Shown here: positions 44,273 through 56,560 of the stretch, piece by piece
Layout: each line of letters begins with the position of its first letter
Position numbering within the stretch: the first letter of the stretch is position 1
NCBI GenBank assembly: GCA_958510825.1
Contig: OY294050.1
Span: 4,193,340-4,257,339, forward strand
DNA: 64,000 nucleotides
DNA from: Brachypterus glaber
Lineage: Eukaryota; Arthropoda; Insecta; Coleoptera; Kateretidae
Reading direction: 5' to 3'
The notes under the pieces: generated by a model
Seen by the model: only the letters and a program-made list of their open reading frames with translations
Database searches by the model: none
Told to the model about the DNA's origin: nothing
Translations under genes and position numbers: made by a program

Positions 44273-44435
44273 CTAAGGGCATATCCACAGTCTCGTATAA
44301 CAACATAGTACATAAGAATGCGATGCCGTGATTGGCTTGGTGCGCCGCCATGTATCTTGTAAGCCAATCACGGCATCGCATTCTTATGTTTTATGTTCTT
44401 ATGCAGGCTTCTGGACAGGCCTTAATACAGTAACA
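44273..44435. mobile_element. Fold-back MITE, AAGGGCATATCCACAG ends (copy 1)
   Basis: 'ACATAAGAATGCGATGCCGT' with 'GATTGGCTT' faces its inverse ('AAGCCAATCACGGCATCGCA') around a short loop. Outer ends AAGGGCATATCC and GGACAGGCCTT are partial inverted repeats. Copy 2 is at 54577-54725. Confidence 0.7.
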
Positions 44436-44460
44436 CATTCTCTGTAAAATTTGAAATAAG

Positions 44461-44710
44461 CTGGAAGAATTAGCTCAGCGGTCTAAGGCATCGATATAGC
44501 ATTGACACTGAGCTAATGATCGTGAGTTCAAACCTCACTGGCGCCGATTGCCATTTTCAGTTAATTAATAATTGAAATTTGGCGAAGCCGTACTCCCTAG
44601 ATATATTGGTTCGAAAGTCAATTAAAGCCGGTGGTTCCCTCTACTACTAGCCCACACAAGTCCTGGACTTAGGGGAAGCTTAATTAAGTAGAATAGTACG
44701 AGGTTAAAAA
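44461..44710 (+). repeat. tRNA-derived SINE (copy 2)
   Basis: The head has A box TAGCTCAGCGG and B box AGTTCAAACCT. The body matches the copy at 34608-34879 from 'CACTGGCGCC' to 'GAATAGTACGAGGTTAAA'. It ends in an A/C-rich tail (AAAACAAACAAAAAAACAAG). The two copies differ most in the central head, so they are old or belong to subfamilies. Confidence 0.75.
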
Positions 44711-44714
44711 CAAA

Positions 44715-45180
44715 CAAAAAAACAAGAATATATCAGGTTTCATTATTATTTCTGCTTTTACCTATACATAAATGAAACAATGCTGTGAGAAATTCCGCAT
44801 TGGCTCTTATGCTGGACTAACATGCTATTGTGAAATTATATTTCTTATTTAATTAAAGCCTATAATAATAAATAATATAAAATAATATACTGGAATTTTT
44901 CCCGGAAATAGTTTACCTAGTTAAATGAAATGAAAGGAAAACCTATTATTTTTTATCGTGAAAGTAGAATGTTCCGACTTAAGATTTTTGGCCAGGTTTT
45001 CCATAGTTTTGCCCTTTGTGCGTAAATGAGCCACTAATATTTTTAGGACCATTTAAACTTTAATTTTTCATAATTTTTCTATTATTATAGATTATGTATA
45101 GCAGAATTGTGGTGAAAAGAACCAGATACTTAGACCGAAAAGGAAAAAGCTAACCTAAAAAATTTTACGTTACGTTATTG
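44715..45180. other. Unassigned AT-rich DNA
   Basis: No gene or repeat copy recognised. Confidence 0.3.
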
Positions 45181-45270
45181 ACAGTACCCGGCGTATTTCC
45201 AGTTATAGTCCAGTCTTCAAGTTAATAAAAGAGGCTTAGACCAAATATTTAGCTTGATTGTAGTTGATTA

Positions 45271-46092
45271 CCAGTACCCGGCGTATTTCCAGTTATAGTC
45301 CAGTCTTCAAGTTAATAAAAGAGACTTTACCTGGAAATAATTCAAGGAGTTTGGACTTTTTGGTTTATTAGTTAGGCTTTAAGGCCGCAAATAAATAATT
45401 TTGCGACATTGAACTCGATTTGGACCTGTCATTTTTTTAACTTAGTTTTCACAAAAAACAGACTTTAAAATATCTCAAGATCGGTGCATCCTAGAACAAA
45501 AAACTTTTGATATGAAAATAAGGAGGACCAAATCTCCAACATTTTTTGTGTCAAGTATTTTTTGTGCGACTTATAGCTAATTTACGGCACCGCCTTAAAC
45601 GTTACACTGTAGGGTTTTAGATTTTTCTTTATGACTCGGTTAGGAAGGTTTTTTTTATGCTTAATACAATGGTGATTCAATCGGTTTACTCGAAATAATG
45701 GGTCACAAATGTGTGAATTATTTAAAAAAAATAATTTTACGTAAATTAAAAAGAAAGTGCCCGATAGATTTTTTTTAATTTTCACCGAAAATGTTCTCAG
45801 GGGCATGCCTAACCGACGATAAAGAACAATTTTGGGTTTTTGAAAAAAACATTAAAAATCTAAAAACGTATAGTGTAACGTTTAAGATATATTTTAAAAA
45901 TCCGTTTTTTTTTTTGTGAAAAACACGTAAAAAAAAACAGTTCGAGTTCAAAGTCGCATAGTTGTTTTTTTATTTTCGGTCTTAAACCCTACCCAATAAA
46001 CCGAAAATCAAAACTCCCTGAATTATTTCCAGGTAAAGCCTCTTTTATTGACTTGAAGACTGGACTACAACTGGAAACACGCCGGCTACTGG
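45271..46092. mobile_element. Fold-back element with roughly 200-bp arms
   Basis: CCAGTACCCGGCGTATTTCC and inverse start arms that continue through 'ATAGTCCAGTCTTCAAGT', 'CCTGGAAATAATTCA', 'GGTTTATT' and 'TTGAACTCGA'. Immediately left (45182-45236), 53-55 bp of the arm are duplicated without change. No coding capacity. Confidence 0.7.
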
Positions 46093-46099
46093 TTATTGA

Positions 46100-46590
46100 A
46101 GATAAGTACGCTACTGAAGATAAGTACCAAAGAATCTGGATCAGTAAAAAATATAAATACTGTAAATTACATTAATGAAACAAATATTTCCAAAAATGGC
46201 AAATATATGGTTTACTGGCCCTGACATTTAATTTTATTTTCTTATGGGAATGTTATTTTAACACTTTTTTTTGTTAAAATTATTATTTAATTGCGATTAA
46301 TTACAATAAACATAATGCGGTTATATAATGAGTAAATAAATGGGCCTCTCTAAAAGGAGTGGCCTATGTAGGTTTCATATGAAAATATGCCATATTCGTA
46401 TTAATTTATTTTTTGGTAGAATACTAAATATAAAATATAACGATGGCTATTACTACTTAATCAGTCGTCTCACACACCTTTTGACATTTCTCACTTTTGA
46501 CAGTTTGACAGATAAATGAGAGTTTCGGCTTACTTATTTTCCGTAGTCTTTATTTACCAGTAGCTACGCGTAGAGTAAAAAATAAGTAAT
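46100..46590. other. Unassigned AT-rich DNA
   Basis: No gene or repeat copy recognised. Confidence 0.3.
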
Positions 46591-46600
46591 ACTTTGTTAA

Positions 46601-47537
46601 CCCTTAACTACAGACATGGCGTAGATTTTACGCCTGTATAGTATGCAATTCGTGATTTCTCCCCACTCCGACTAACTGCGGCTTTCCGCGTCTCAGTATC
46701 TTTCGGACATTCACTTTAAGCCCCAAATCTGAGCGTTATGTTGAACAGTGATTTTTTACGTGTTCATTTAAAATTATGCGGCGTAAAAAATACGCCATGT
46801 ACGAAATAATTAAAACAATAGGGTTTATCCATTGCATTTTTTTTAGAAAAAGTTTCTTGACCAGAGTACTTGAAAAAGTTCTTTGTAAATAATTGGACAA
46901 TTCTTGAGGTAGATAATTAATCAAGATTCTGTATCCAGATTTGGGCAAGACTTTAGCGAGATTCGGGAAGCAGAGCGTTTAGCAATACTTTGTCAAGTCT
47001 GTAGCAAGCAATTTGACAATATTCTTGGTCAAGAATCTTGACCTACTCTAACAAGTACAATTTGATCATGATAGAGATCGCTTTTCGATTTCTTGTCAAT
47101 TTTTCTTGCTATATTCTTGCACAAGACTTGTCCAAAAATCTTGACGAAGTATCTGTAGCAATTATTTGACAATTCTTGAGCAAGAATCTGTCGACAGTAT
47201 CTTGCGCCAGAACTGTCAAAATTTGGATGGAGTTACTTGATCAAGAATCTTGAGCCAGACTTGCTCAAGACTTGACAAAAATTGTTACTAGGGTTATTTA
47301 AATAAATTTCCCTACCAAGTCAAAATTAACATAAAACAACATTATAGTAAAAATTATATTATATAAATTACTCATTTAAATATTATGTCCTATTACATTT
47401 ATAATTAAATAATTTACGCTATAAAGAACAAGTTTGACGATAAATAAGTCAAAATTTTAAAAATGTTTAAAGGGAGGCGTAATTTTTACGCCAATTTTGG
47501 TGTCTGGTTCAATAAATAAGGTGTCTGTGGCAGAGGG
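46601..47537. mobile_element. piggyBac-like relic, CCCTTAACTACAGACA ends
   Basis: Left CCCTTAACTACAGACA after TTAA (46597-46600); right TGTCTGTGGCAGAGGG before TTGA, a decayed TTAA. 'GGCGTAGATTTTACGCC' and 'GGCGTAATTTTTACGCC' palindromes lie just inside each end, the same plan as at 25546-26671. No transposase. Confidence 0.55.
46840..47290. repeat. Degenerate array of CTTGA-CAAGAATCTTGAC motif
   Basis: The near-palindromic 'CAAGAATCTTGAC' and 'TTGACAATTCTTGA' recur about fifteen times without constant register, inside the piggyBac-like relic. Confidence 0.6.
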
Positions 47538-47544
47538 TTGAAAA

Positions 47545-48390
47545 TCAAGTACCCATATCTAACGATGGACGTTGGACCCGCATTTTTGACATTTTATGCA
47601 GCTGTCTAACTTGGTACAAAAGATAAAGCCTCGTAGAGCAGCTTTCAAAATAAATAAATATCTAAACCTCTGAAAAAAATCAAATTTTTGTTGCTTTGTG
47701 TGATTTTAACATACCTACAAGTTTTACAATGCTACAGCTATGCTTTATGGAATGTTCATACTATATCAGACACTCTTAACGGTATCCGATGTATTAAGAA
47801 TCTGTAATACAGTAAGATACTTTAATCTTTAAGGATCCTTTCGAATAAAAAAAAACTTTACACAGTTTTTTTTTGTCCATGATGGAAAAAAAATAAAATA
47901 TGTGCGTGAGTGAGTTAGACCCTGTTTCATATGGTTAAAATGCAATTTTTGGCATTTGTAAGGGTTTTTTTTTGATCAGGCATTTCTCGGTTATTAATAA
48001 GGATATCGGTATGGTGTTTTTACCATTGTTTAGTTAAAGAGTTTCTTGAGTGGCTAAAGTCGCCATTTTTTTTGTTTTTAATATAATACATTTGACTTTG
48101 AAAATTAGGAAATTTCAAATCAAAATCACAAATACTTTATACGATATTTTTGTCTCAAAAAATTATTTCTCATCTATTTATAGTAGATGACACTTTGACC
48201 TGTCGCCATTTTTAAATATTTTTCTACATAAACATGTAGTTATTGGTACTAAAAGTCTAGGTACATAGATATATAATTTATATGATAATAAATAATAATT
48301 TAAAAAGATTAAGGAATATAGTTGTTGGATACGATACATGAAATTTTTTAGTAAGTCTTGTTTTTGCTAAGCCAACAGATTACGTTGGTT
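47545..48390. other. Unassigned AT-rich DNA
   Basis: No gene or repeat copy recognised. Confidence 0.3.
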
Positions 48391-48398
48391 TTAAACAT

Positions 48399-49377
48399 AC
48401 AGGGCGGTCCAAAAGTCACCCTTCCTCTTAACCTTTGAAGGAGTTGAGATTAAATAAGACAACTTAAACTATCTTTCCGGATATATTTGATATTTTCAGC
48501 TTTTAAAACGTGGGCAGGGGGACATGAGAGTCATTTTTTTTAATTTAAAGGGGAGCGTGTGACAACATTTTAAAGCCTATAAAAATATGTATTTGACCCA
48601 ACGAACGAATAACTCTTCTCTCTAGAATAGGCATTTCATTTGTAAAAACTGACAAAAACGTAGCCAACATATACATTTTTCTGTCTTACTCGCACAGCTT
48701 TGTTCTAACAGAGACAACAATAACAGTTACTGGTAATTGTTATTGTTCAGGCCTGAATATACCTACTATTTGTTTACAAACAAACCGAGATGTTGGCGAT
48801 ACTTTATATTAACGGTATGCGTATTCTAGAGAGATGAGCTGTTAGTTCGTTGATTTGACCACATATTTTTTATATTCCTAAGACATTTTTTGGGGGTTTA
48901 AAGTAGGGTTGAAAATGGTAACTTTCATCAAAATTTCTTAAAACAACCAAATAATTGTTAAAAAATAAATTATTTTATGATGCAAATACGTAAACTATAC
49001 TACTAATTTTAATTGAATAAATAGAAAAAAACCTCAAAAAAAAAAATAAATAAATAAAAATAAAAAATTTAAAAATATATGGTCGAATAGAGAATTTTAT
49101 TTGCTTTAAAATTATATATCACCCATTTAAAAAAATCCCCCCTTATGCCACCTGACCATATTTTAAAAGCTATAAACATCGAATATAAGCCTAAAGATAG
49201 CTTAGGTTGTCTTATAAATATATTCCAAAATTGAAGTAAATATCTCAACTGGTTCAAAAGTGACTTTTTTAAACATCGAATATAAGCCTAAAGATAGCTT
49301 AGGTTGTCTTATAAATATATTCCAAAATTGAAGTAAATATCTCAACTGGTTCAAAAGTGACTTTTGGACCGCACTAC
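48399..49377. mobile_element. 'GGTCCAAAAGTCACC' TA element with duplicated right end
   Basis: Left end CAGGGCGGTCCAAAAGTCAC after TA; right end GTGACTTTTGGACCGC. The last about 98 bp are present twice in tandem (49174-49271 and 49273-49370), with near-perfect identity. A GC-richer interior (48640-48860) is not shared with 56561-57283. Confidence 0.65.
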
Positions 49378-49379
49378 TT

Positions 49380-50965
49380 TAACCAACTGACATCAAAAAC
49401 CTATAATTTTTTTCCAATAGTTTTTGAATGTGAATGTCAAAAAATAGCAGCAAACTTTAATGTCACTAAAACCACTAGTAGTGTACTAAGTACACCAAAT
49501 GTGTAACTCGATAATTTTTAGTTAATTAAAAAGCATAGTATTAACTTACCAGTCTGATTATATAAAAAAACTTAATCCAAAAAAAAAGATAATCCAAAAA
49601 GTGTTGACGTTAGTAAAATATATATAAACATTCACTAAAAACACAACTGTTAAAAACACACGTATCGAAATATTGTCAGTCAGCCAATATTTTCATTCCA
49701 ACAATAAAAAACAAAATGCGGCCGATTTAAATGGTCGGACGGTGCGATAATAATAAATCGCAGTACCACTGGCAAAAACAAATTAACACACGGTACTACC
49801 TTGATCCAGCAAACAACGCGGTCGTACTAAAATTGAGTAGGCCGTTGTAAAATATAACCGCACACAGAATTCTGTGTAAGTTCTCTCCCGTACTGCCCTG
49901 TGCAGTGAAAAAGTCGTAAGTGTTGTTTACAGATTTTAGTTTTTAGTTACATATCTGTTTGTCAATGCCCAAAAGGACAAGACTGATATGCGAGTCGAGG
50001 TACGAGGTGCTAGAAGCACCAAAAAAGTGGTGCAATGGTGAGATGTCTTAAGAAATTATTTATATGATGGTATAAGCTAAAACTAATTGAAGTTTTCATT
50101 ATTAATATGAAATAAATATCATCGTATAGTTCTGGAAATGGTATTTTAAAAGAAAATGGTCAAAAAATCAGATTTGACAAAAAAATTATACCCCTTACCC
50201 TCCAGGGTGTCACAATTGTGACTTTACTTCTTTATTTTTTCTTTAAGGCAACATTAATCCAAAGTACTTTTATAGACTTTCTATGTATGCAAATTTAATT
50301 CAGTTTAATACAGCTCTCATGAAACTCTAAAGAAACAACAACTCGAGCAAAAACTAAAATAAAATGGTTTATTTTTTATATATTTTTTCTTCTTTTTAGG
50401 CATAGCAAATATAAAAAAAAACACAATCCAATCGAAAAATTATCATTGGTTAGGAGGGTAAGTGATACAAAAGGAAAAATAAAAATTGGAGAACTTGTTT
50501 TGATATCTTTTTATTACAAAGTATAAAAAGCATACTTCTTATATTTGTAAATTAATGTAATATGAAATGTAAAAATCTTAGCATGACTAATGTCAAAGGT
50601 ACTTTTTAAAGACCCCTTGGCCCCTTACTCGTTTCATTAAAAAAAAACCAAGAAAAAAAGAAACAAAAATGTAAATATTTAAAACCTCGCGTCAACGCTA
50701 GAGTCGACGCGCCGCCTATGAGAGTACTAGAAATTCGCCGAGTACAGGCCAAAAAAGCCGTATTTGCAATTTATGTCAAAACTGCCAAATTGTAAATAAG
50801 CCTTTTTCGCTTAGGCTGGCAGAATATAAGACACTATCACTTTTTTACAGGTACCGTAATACGGTCAGCAACAACTCTTTGATTATTTGAACTTTAGGAT
50901 TTAAGCGTGCTATACAACATATTATATACCTGTACTTAGTACAGTACACTATTATTTAAACAAGA
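49380..50965. other. Unassigned, with GC-richer unique segment
   Basis: 49730-50040 is richer in GC and CpG than its surroundings and ends near 'GCAATGGTGAGA', which could pass as a splice donor. No open frame of weight. It could be a gene's untranslated first exon or promoter, but nothing decides this. Confidence 0.3.
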
Positions 50966-50969
50966 CATA

Positions 50970-51627
50970 CACTGAAAGAAATTACATTGAAAATGTGTAA
51001 AAAAATACACTATAAATGTGTAAATTTTACACCTTTTTATAAATGTACATCAACATTGATGTGACACTACACAGGTGAGGTGATTTTGATCTAGAGTGTG
51101 TATTTTTACATCCATACCTTCTGCAACAATACACTTGGAGCTCAAAAAAGTGTATTTTTATAAACATACCTTTAGCAACAATACACCCGAAGTGTAAAAA
51201 TCACACTTCTGATGTACAAGCCAGCCAATCGCGGGCGTTAAGCTAGTCACGTGACTCGAGAAGCCAGTATCCCTGCTTCATCGAGTCTGGTGGCTGTCGA
51301 CCATTGTAATTGTTTACGTTTGTAAGAGCGTACGTATAATTTTGTGTGTGCTAGATTTTTTAAAGAAATAATTGGTAAGTGTTGATTAAAAGTAAATATT
51401 TAACAAGTGTGATTAATACAATATCCTTAAAACATATATTTTATAATATTTTACTTATTTAGGCAAATTTTGAGTTGTTAAGACTTGTGTATGTTTTCTG
51501 TATCCAGTGTGTAAACTTTACACACTGGATGTAAAAATATAATACACACCGCATTTATATTAACGCTTCGAGTGTAAATTCACATCAGCAGCAGCTGCAA
51601 GTAAATTACCCATGCACGTGGATGTAA
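50970..51627 (+). mobile_element. CACTGAAAGAAATTACATTG family, long copy with promoter-like core
   Basis: 658 bp, same ends as 39565-40048. The extra part (about 51150-51330) is GC-rich, with CCAATCGCGGGC and GTCACGTGACTCGAG. It is followed by 'AATTGGTAAGTG', a good splice-donor match. The flanking 'ACACTGGAT' hairpin (51507-51537) is present in both copies. Confidence 0.6.
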
Positions 51628-51639
51628 GTATAGACGTCT

Positions 51640-52220
51640 AAAAAAAATATTTTGAAAAGTTTTCTTCGAGGTTTTCTTCTTCTTTATTTTTGGCCAGTTT
51701 TGAAAAGTTTTATTATACTGTTCTATCCGTTAACTAGTGAAGAGTATGATATAACCTGTTCGTGATACAGTATTCGGTAACAGTGTGATATTATAATTAT
51801 CATACTTTCATAGCAATCATTTTTGAATTTGGGTATATCAATAATGGGATCTATGACAGACAAAATACCAAACAAAGCCGAAATTCATGGAATCAAAGAA
51901 AAAAACTCAAAATAATATTATATTATTATAAAACTAGTTTTGTAAGACGAGGTTTTATCGCACGCGTCTAGAATTTCACAAGAGTCGAGAACAAACTCAA
52001 TTGTCAAACTCGATAGTCAAGTTTCGATTTTTTGAGACAAAAAAAACTTTGATCTTGCCTTAACTATTTCTAGACGATTAACTTTTTGTCTTAACCGTCG
52101 ACATCCTGCAGGATTGATTAAGTGCGCTAAAAACGTGTTATGAAACGACAGCTTTATATTATTTTTTCTATTTTGATCTAAAATTAAAAAAAAAAACACA
52201 TTTAAATTGATGACCGATTT
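51640..52220. other. Unassigned AT-rich DNA
   Basis: No gene or repeat copy recognised. Confidence 0.3.
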
Positions 52221-52224
52221 AGGG

Positions 52225-52545
52225 ATTTTCGTTTTGGGTTGGCATTACAATTTTCGCAATGTTTGAAATTCATAGAACAAACGATATTTTGATATCTTTT
52301 ATAGTCAGTTCTTCAAGTAAAAGTCACAACTTTAACACGGTAAAAATTAACATAAAACACAATTTCGTAGAAAACTAAACTTAAAAACGGTGTTGACATT
52401 TGCACGGAAAACGTCAAGCGATATTCTTTAGTCCTGTCTGCCAACCCAAAAGAAAAAAAACTACTAACCTCTTATAGGCCTATGAGAACAATCAAAATGC
52501 GTGTGATTAAGAGCTTATAAGAGTCGCAAAATAGAAAAATAATTT
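52225..52545 (-). repeat. Dispersed repeat, inverted copy of 27036-27350
   Basis: Matches in order across its length, about 90 percent by eye. Confidence 0.6.
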
Positions 52546-52705
52546 TAGGTCTATACTGCGCATCCTTGGCGTTAATTAACGTGAAACACATAACCTCAAG
52601 TTGACAAACTGTGCACTCTCGTGCACTAAAAACTAGGTTCACGTACTCGGTGCGTAATATACTATTTCGTAAAAGAGGATCAAACAGAAAACCCACTGAC
52701 TCATA

Positions 52706-53130
52706 CACGGAAAAAAAAAATTATAGCTAGGTGCGCTATAACACACATACCAAGCAAATTATAATCGCTTATTATATAAATACAAGGCTTTCTCTTACAA
52801 TTATGGCAGTCAGTGTAAAAATTTATATGAAATACTTTAATTGTTTAGTGAATAATAAAATATAACACATAGTATGGCATTTATAGCTTAAATAGATTTA
52901 ATTATTGTCCGTGCTAATAATTTTTATAATATAATAAAATTTCTGTAAATTTATAATAGTGCCTGTAATAAATATAATCGTGTCTGTAATATATATAATC
53001 GTTTCCAATTTATTTTTAACATTATTAGTTATTGTGTCCCTTATAATCTATAGCTTAAATCACTATAATTTGCCACTGTTACCAAATATCTTATAATGTA
53101 TAGCGCAGAGCCCACTAATTTCTTTCCGTG
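52706..53130 (+). mobile_element. CACGGAAA MITE (copy 3)
   Basis: TA on both sides; nearly identical to 10324-10747 over 425 bp, same orientation. Confidence 0.8.
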
Positions 53131-53139
53131 TATTCCGTT

Positions 53140-54430
53140 CTTAAATAATTCGGTAAATTTAGACACTCACTTCTTTTTTTTCTCATATTCTAAGAAGGAG
53201 CATCTTGTGAAAACCTAAATGTATTTTTAACCATTTTAAAGACTAAAATGAAAAACATTTTTAGTGCTTTTCTTGTAAATCAAATGACCTTACAAAGAAA
53301 AACAAATATTTGTTTTTCATATTTGTTTAAATATAAAAATAAATATTACAGATTAGGTAAATCCTGTTGTTTTATTTATCCTTTACAAGAAATCCTTGTC
53401 AAGAATGTGGTTAAATTTACCTTCCAAACATGACAAATACGATTTTTATTATCAGGTCGTAAACATATTTTTTCCTGTTCATTTTTATCCCAAAAAAGAG
53501 GCTTATGTGTACACCTGGGCCTAACTAGATAATCTTGTGAAAAATAGGCTCTTTAACACGTCAAAACTTTACAAAACTACGCTGTAAATTTAATAGGAAA
53601 TTTAACTGAATTTTTAAATTTACCTTTTGAATTTACGATACAAGTGAGTTAACAGCATCATTAAGATACGCTTGTAGAAGTTAGACAACAAGTGCTTAGC
53701 ACGTGTAACCACACAAATATATTAATGGGGTTAACTGACGTGTATTGTACAATATTTTATCTACGCCCGTGTTGAAAAGCTCAGAAGCCCATGCTTTTGA
53801 TACCCCCAGAACCTTAATTTTAGTTAATAAGTGGGGTATCGGGTATAAAATGGAATCGTTGGAGTATCAAACATAAATTGGTAAAGCATTGGACCGGAAA
53901 AATTTTGCTTTCAGAAAGTTATTAACGAAAATATCAAATGCTGTACCCTTTCATAGCTGTTTGAGAAGACATAATAATGCTTATGTCGCTTAGGCCCTTA
54001 TTGTTTATCGAAACCGGACTTGTGATAAATCAATATTTTAGTAAGGTAGATTCTGGTCCTAAATCCCGCCTAGAGCCTAATTTCAGAGTAGCATTTGTCG
54101 CCAACCCCAGATATCAGTACGTGGCTTTTCACCTGTATTCCCGTTGGTTTTTCACACTTGCCGGGAATAAAAGGGGTTTGTTCCGGGAAATTTAAGAACG
54201 CACATTTAATTAGATGGTCAAGGAAGAGATTTTGTGCAAAACTCGAAATTTTGGGTAGTTCTACCTACTTAAAAGTCAGGGTATCGTTAGATGAAATCTG
54301 AGGAAATAGGCACACATTTCGCCTGATAGGCCGAAAGTCCTAACCTAATTTTTAGAAAAATTTTGAACTTTGAAATTATTTATCTCTTTTAATATTAATC
54401 CCAGGGATATGGGATCGCGACAGGCGATAT
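53140..54430. other. Unassigned stretch
   Basis: Overlapping frames at 53977-54195 and 54095-54301 have no recognisable motif. No repeats detected. Confidence 0.3.
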
Positions 54431-54434
54431 TTTT

Positions 54435-54560
54435 ATAGATAAGAGATGACATTCTAACACTTCATATGGTCTAGTCATACCGTATCTAGAACTAGAAGGG
54501 ATTCATTCTGTTGGAAAAGTGTTTGTATTTACATTCTAAACCAGTCGTGGAAAAAAATCA
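54435..54560 (+). repeat. Dispersed repeat, copy of 9345-9490
   Basis: See the copy at 9345; same block order with small indels. Confidence 0.5.
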
Positions 54561-54576
54561 TTCTTAAACGAATAAA

Positions 54577-54725
54577 GGCCTATCCAGAACCTTGCATAAG
54601 AGCATAAAACATAAGAATGCAATGCCGTGATTGGCTTACAAGATACATGACGGCACATCAAGCCAATCACGTCATCGTATTCTTATGTATTATGCGTGTT
54701 ATGCGAGGCTGTGGATATGCCCTTA
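54577..54725. mobile_element. Fold-back MITE, AAGGGCATATCCACAG family (copy 2)
   Basis: Same palindromic core as 44273-44435 ('ATAAGAATGCAATGCCGTGA' and inverse); right end GGATATGCCCTTA. Confidence 0.7.
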
Positions 54726-54729
54726 GTAA

Positions 54730-55285
54730 GAACATAATGTTTTTGTGCATTCCACCAGGTACTTAGATTGATACAGTTACAACTCAAATAAATCGATTAT
54801 TTTTTTGCATGTAATAAAAAGTATATCAAATTATAAAATTATAAAATCAATCTAAATTTATTACAATGCATACATATAGGGTGATTAGTTCAAGGTAGAT
54901 GAACTTTCTGAAAATACAGCGACCCACGAAAAGTCATGCCAATAAATTTGTACAAATATTGATAATGGTTACGAAATGGATTACAGTCCGTTTTTCAGGA
55001 ACAATACACCGAAAAAAGGAATGTATTGTCCTTTTAAAGGATTTTATTAATTTTTAGCTGTTTATCGATAACACAGCCACACAAAAACAAAATAAAGGTC
55101 AAATACCCTTTTCGAAACCATTAAATTCCTATGTATTTTGAGGCGCTGAATCCGAATTTAAGGTAAAAATAGCACCTCATAGATTAGTTTTAGAGATAAC
55201 CTCAAAAAACGTAATTAAGAAATTTAATATTTTTAAACGTTCATCGTATTTGAGAGAATTAAGGAAAATCAGAGGAAAAATCGTA
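54730..55285. other. Unassigned stretch
   Basis: No gene. 'ACACCGAAAAAAGGA' near 55005 resembles a MITE end but no partner was found. Confidence 0.3.
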
Positions 55286-55290
55286 AGTTA

Positions 55291-55472
55291 GGGAACGTTC
55301 AAGTATTACGTAACGCAAATTGTACCAAAATACACTACCCACCCTAACACACCCCCTATTTGGGGGGGTAGTCAAAACATGAAATCTCTACATCCTTTAA
55401 TAACGCGAGAAACGGAGTATGAAGTGTATGAATTTTGGTACAATTTGCGTTACGTAATACCTGAACGTTCCC
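55291..55472. mobile_element. TWA-flanked (PIF/Harbinger-like) MITE, longer form
   Basis: GGGAACGTTCAAGTATTACG ends with TTA on both sides (55288-55290, 55473-55475). Inner inverted 'AATTGTACCAAAAT'/'ATTTTGGTACAATT'. 182 bp. Confidence 0.75.
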
Positions 55473-55604
55473 TTATGAACAGATGCCGAACTTTTACCAC
55501 GGGCTTGCGAAAATTAGAATTTCATAGACAATTTTTAGTTAAATCGATATTATTGCACATCTATAGATGTTTATAAAGAGATATTTCAAATTGGTGTATC
55601 TGTA

Positions 55605-55722
55605 TACATATAATCTTATTCGGCATAGGTATGTATTAAAGAAACTCACCAAAAACAAAAAATAATTTAAAATTCCTGTTGTCCGACTCTGTTATTGTAA
55701 TGAAAGTATCAACTCTGGTAAT
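55605..55722 (-). mobile_element. hAT-like MITE, half copy
   Basis: Right half of the 36784-37015 family: 'CGGCATAGGTATGTATTAAA', 'CCTGTTGTCCGACTCTGTTA' and 'TCAACTCTGGTAAT'. Confidence 0.55.
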
Positions 55723-55724
55723 AA

Positions 55725-56320
55725 TATATATTTTTTTAAATAGTAAATTTTAAGAGCCCCCGTAGTAATGAAAGTTGCCATTTAGGAGCAAATATTAAAT
55801 GGTGGGTCACTGATTAAGGATTGGATAGGATAGGATAGGATGGATCGAAGAGCTGCTTCAAGTGAAAAAGGAGAACACATTGTAATAAAAAGGACAATAT
55901 CTTTTTTACGCGAGAAAAAATTTTACTTTTCTGCACGTTAATGTCAAAATATTTCTATTATGCACGTTTAATGATGATTACTAATTAATTTTCCGGATAT
56001 TAGTAAGCAAATAAAATTATTTTTGCAATTCTCATTTAATTAATATTTACTTATATGCAGAAAATGCTTTTTGTAAAAGTCATTAAAATTTAATCGAAAT
56101 TAAATTATTTAAAACTAAATGCTAAGACAAAAAAAGTTTTCTCGTAGGTATTAAGTTATCAGGACCAAGACTGGTTTTAGGCAGCTCACATCCCATTCCA
56201 TTCCAATTCTTCAATTTCCCTAAAATTTCTAGACCCTTCATCCTTTACTATTTTTCTCGCTATTTTTGAACAGTATTTCATTCTAGGCCTGCCAACCTGT
56301 CTTACTCCCACAAAGAAAAA
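55725..56320. other. Unassigned, with (GGATA)n
   Basis: A short (GGATA)n microsatellite is at about 55822-55842; otherwise nothing recognised. Confidence 0.35.
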
Positions 56321-56324
56321 AAAA

Positions 56325-56480
56325 AGGATTCTTCGAACCAAGGGCACATGTCTTTCGATATGTCTAAAGCCATATTCTCTTGTTTCAAGGCTAGCATTTC
56401 TTTGAACCAAAATCAATGTCCTTGAATTAAGATCCGCGCTCTTCATTCAAAGACATTGCCTTGGGTTCAAATAAATAATA
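56325..56480. mobile_element. GAACCAAAGTCAATGTCCTT-family fold-back
   Basis: 'AAGCCATATTCTCTTGTTTC', 'CAAAATCAATGTCCTTGAAT' and 'GACATTGCCTTGGGTTC' match 8060-8200. The minus-strand frame at 56186-56446 runs through it and is not a gene. Confidence 0.5.
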
Positions 56481-56560
56481 GACTTTTTTTTTGTTTTCTT
56501 AAAAAAGAATCAAGTATTTGGGAAAATGCAATATACCATTTACTGTGAATACTACCTATA

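Noticed and set aside
44461..44548. A tRNA gene on the plus strand
   Set aside because: Same reason: head of a SINE with shared body.
53977..54301. Two overlapping frames of 68-72 codons
   Set aside because: No recognisable motif and no splice or codon signal.
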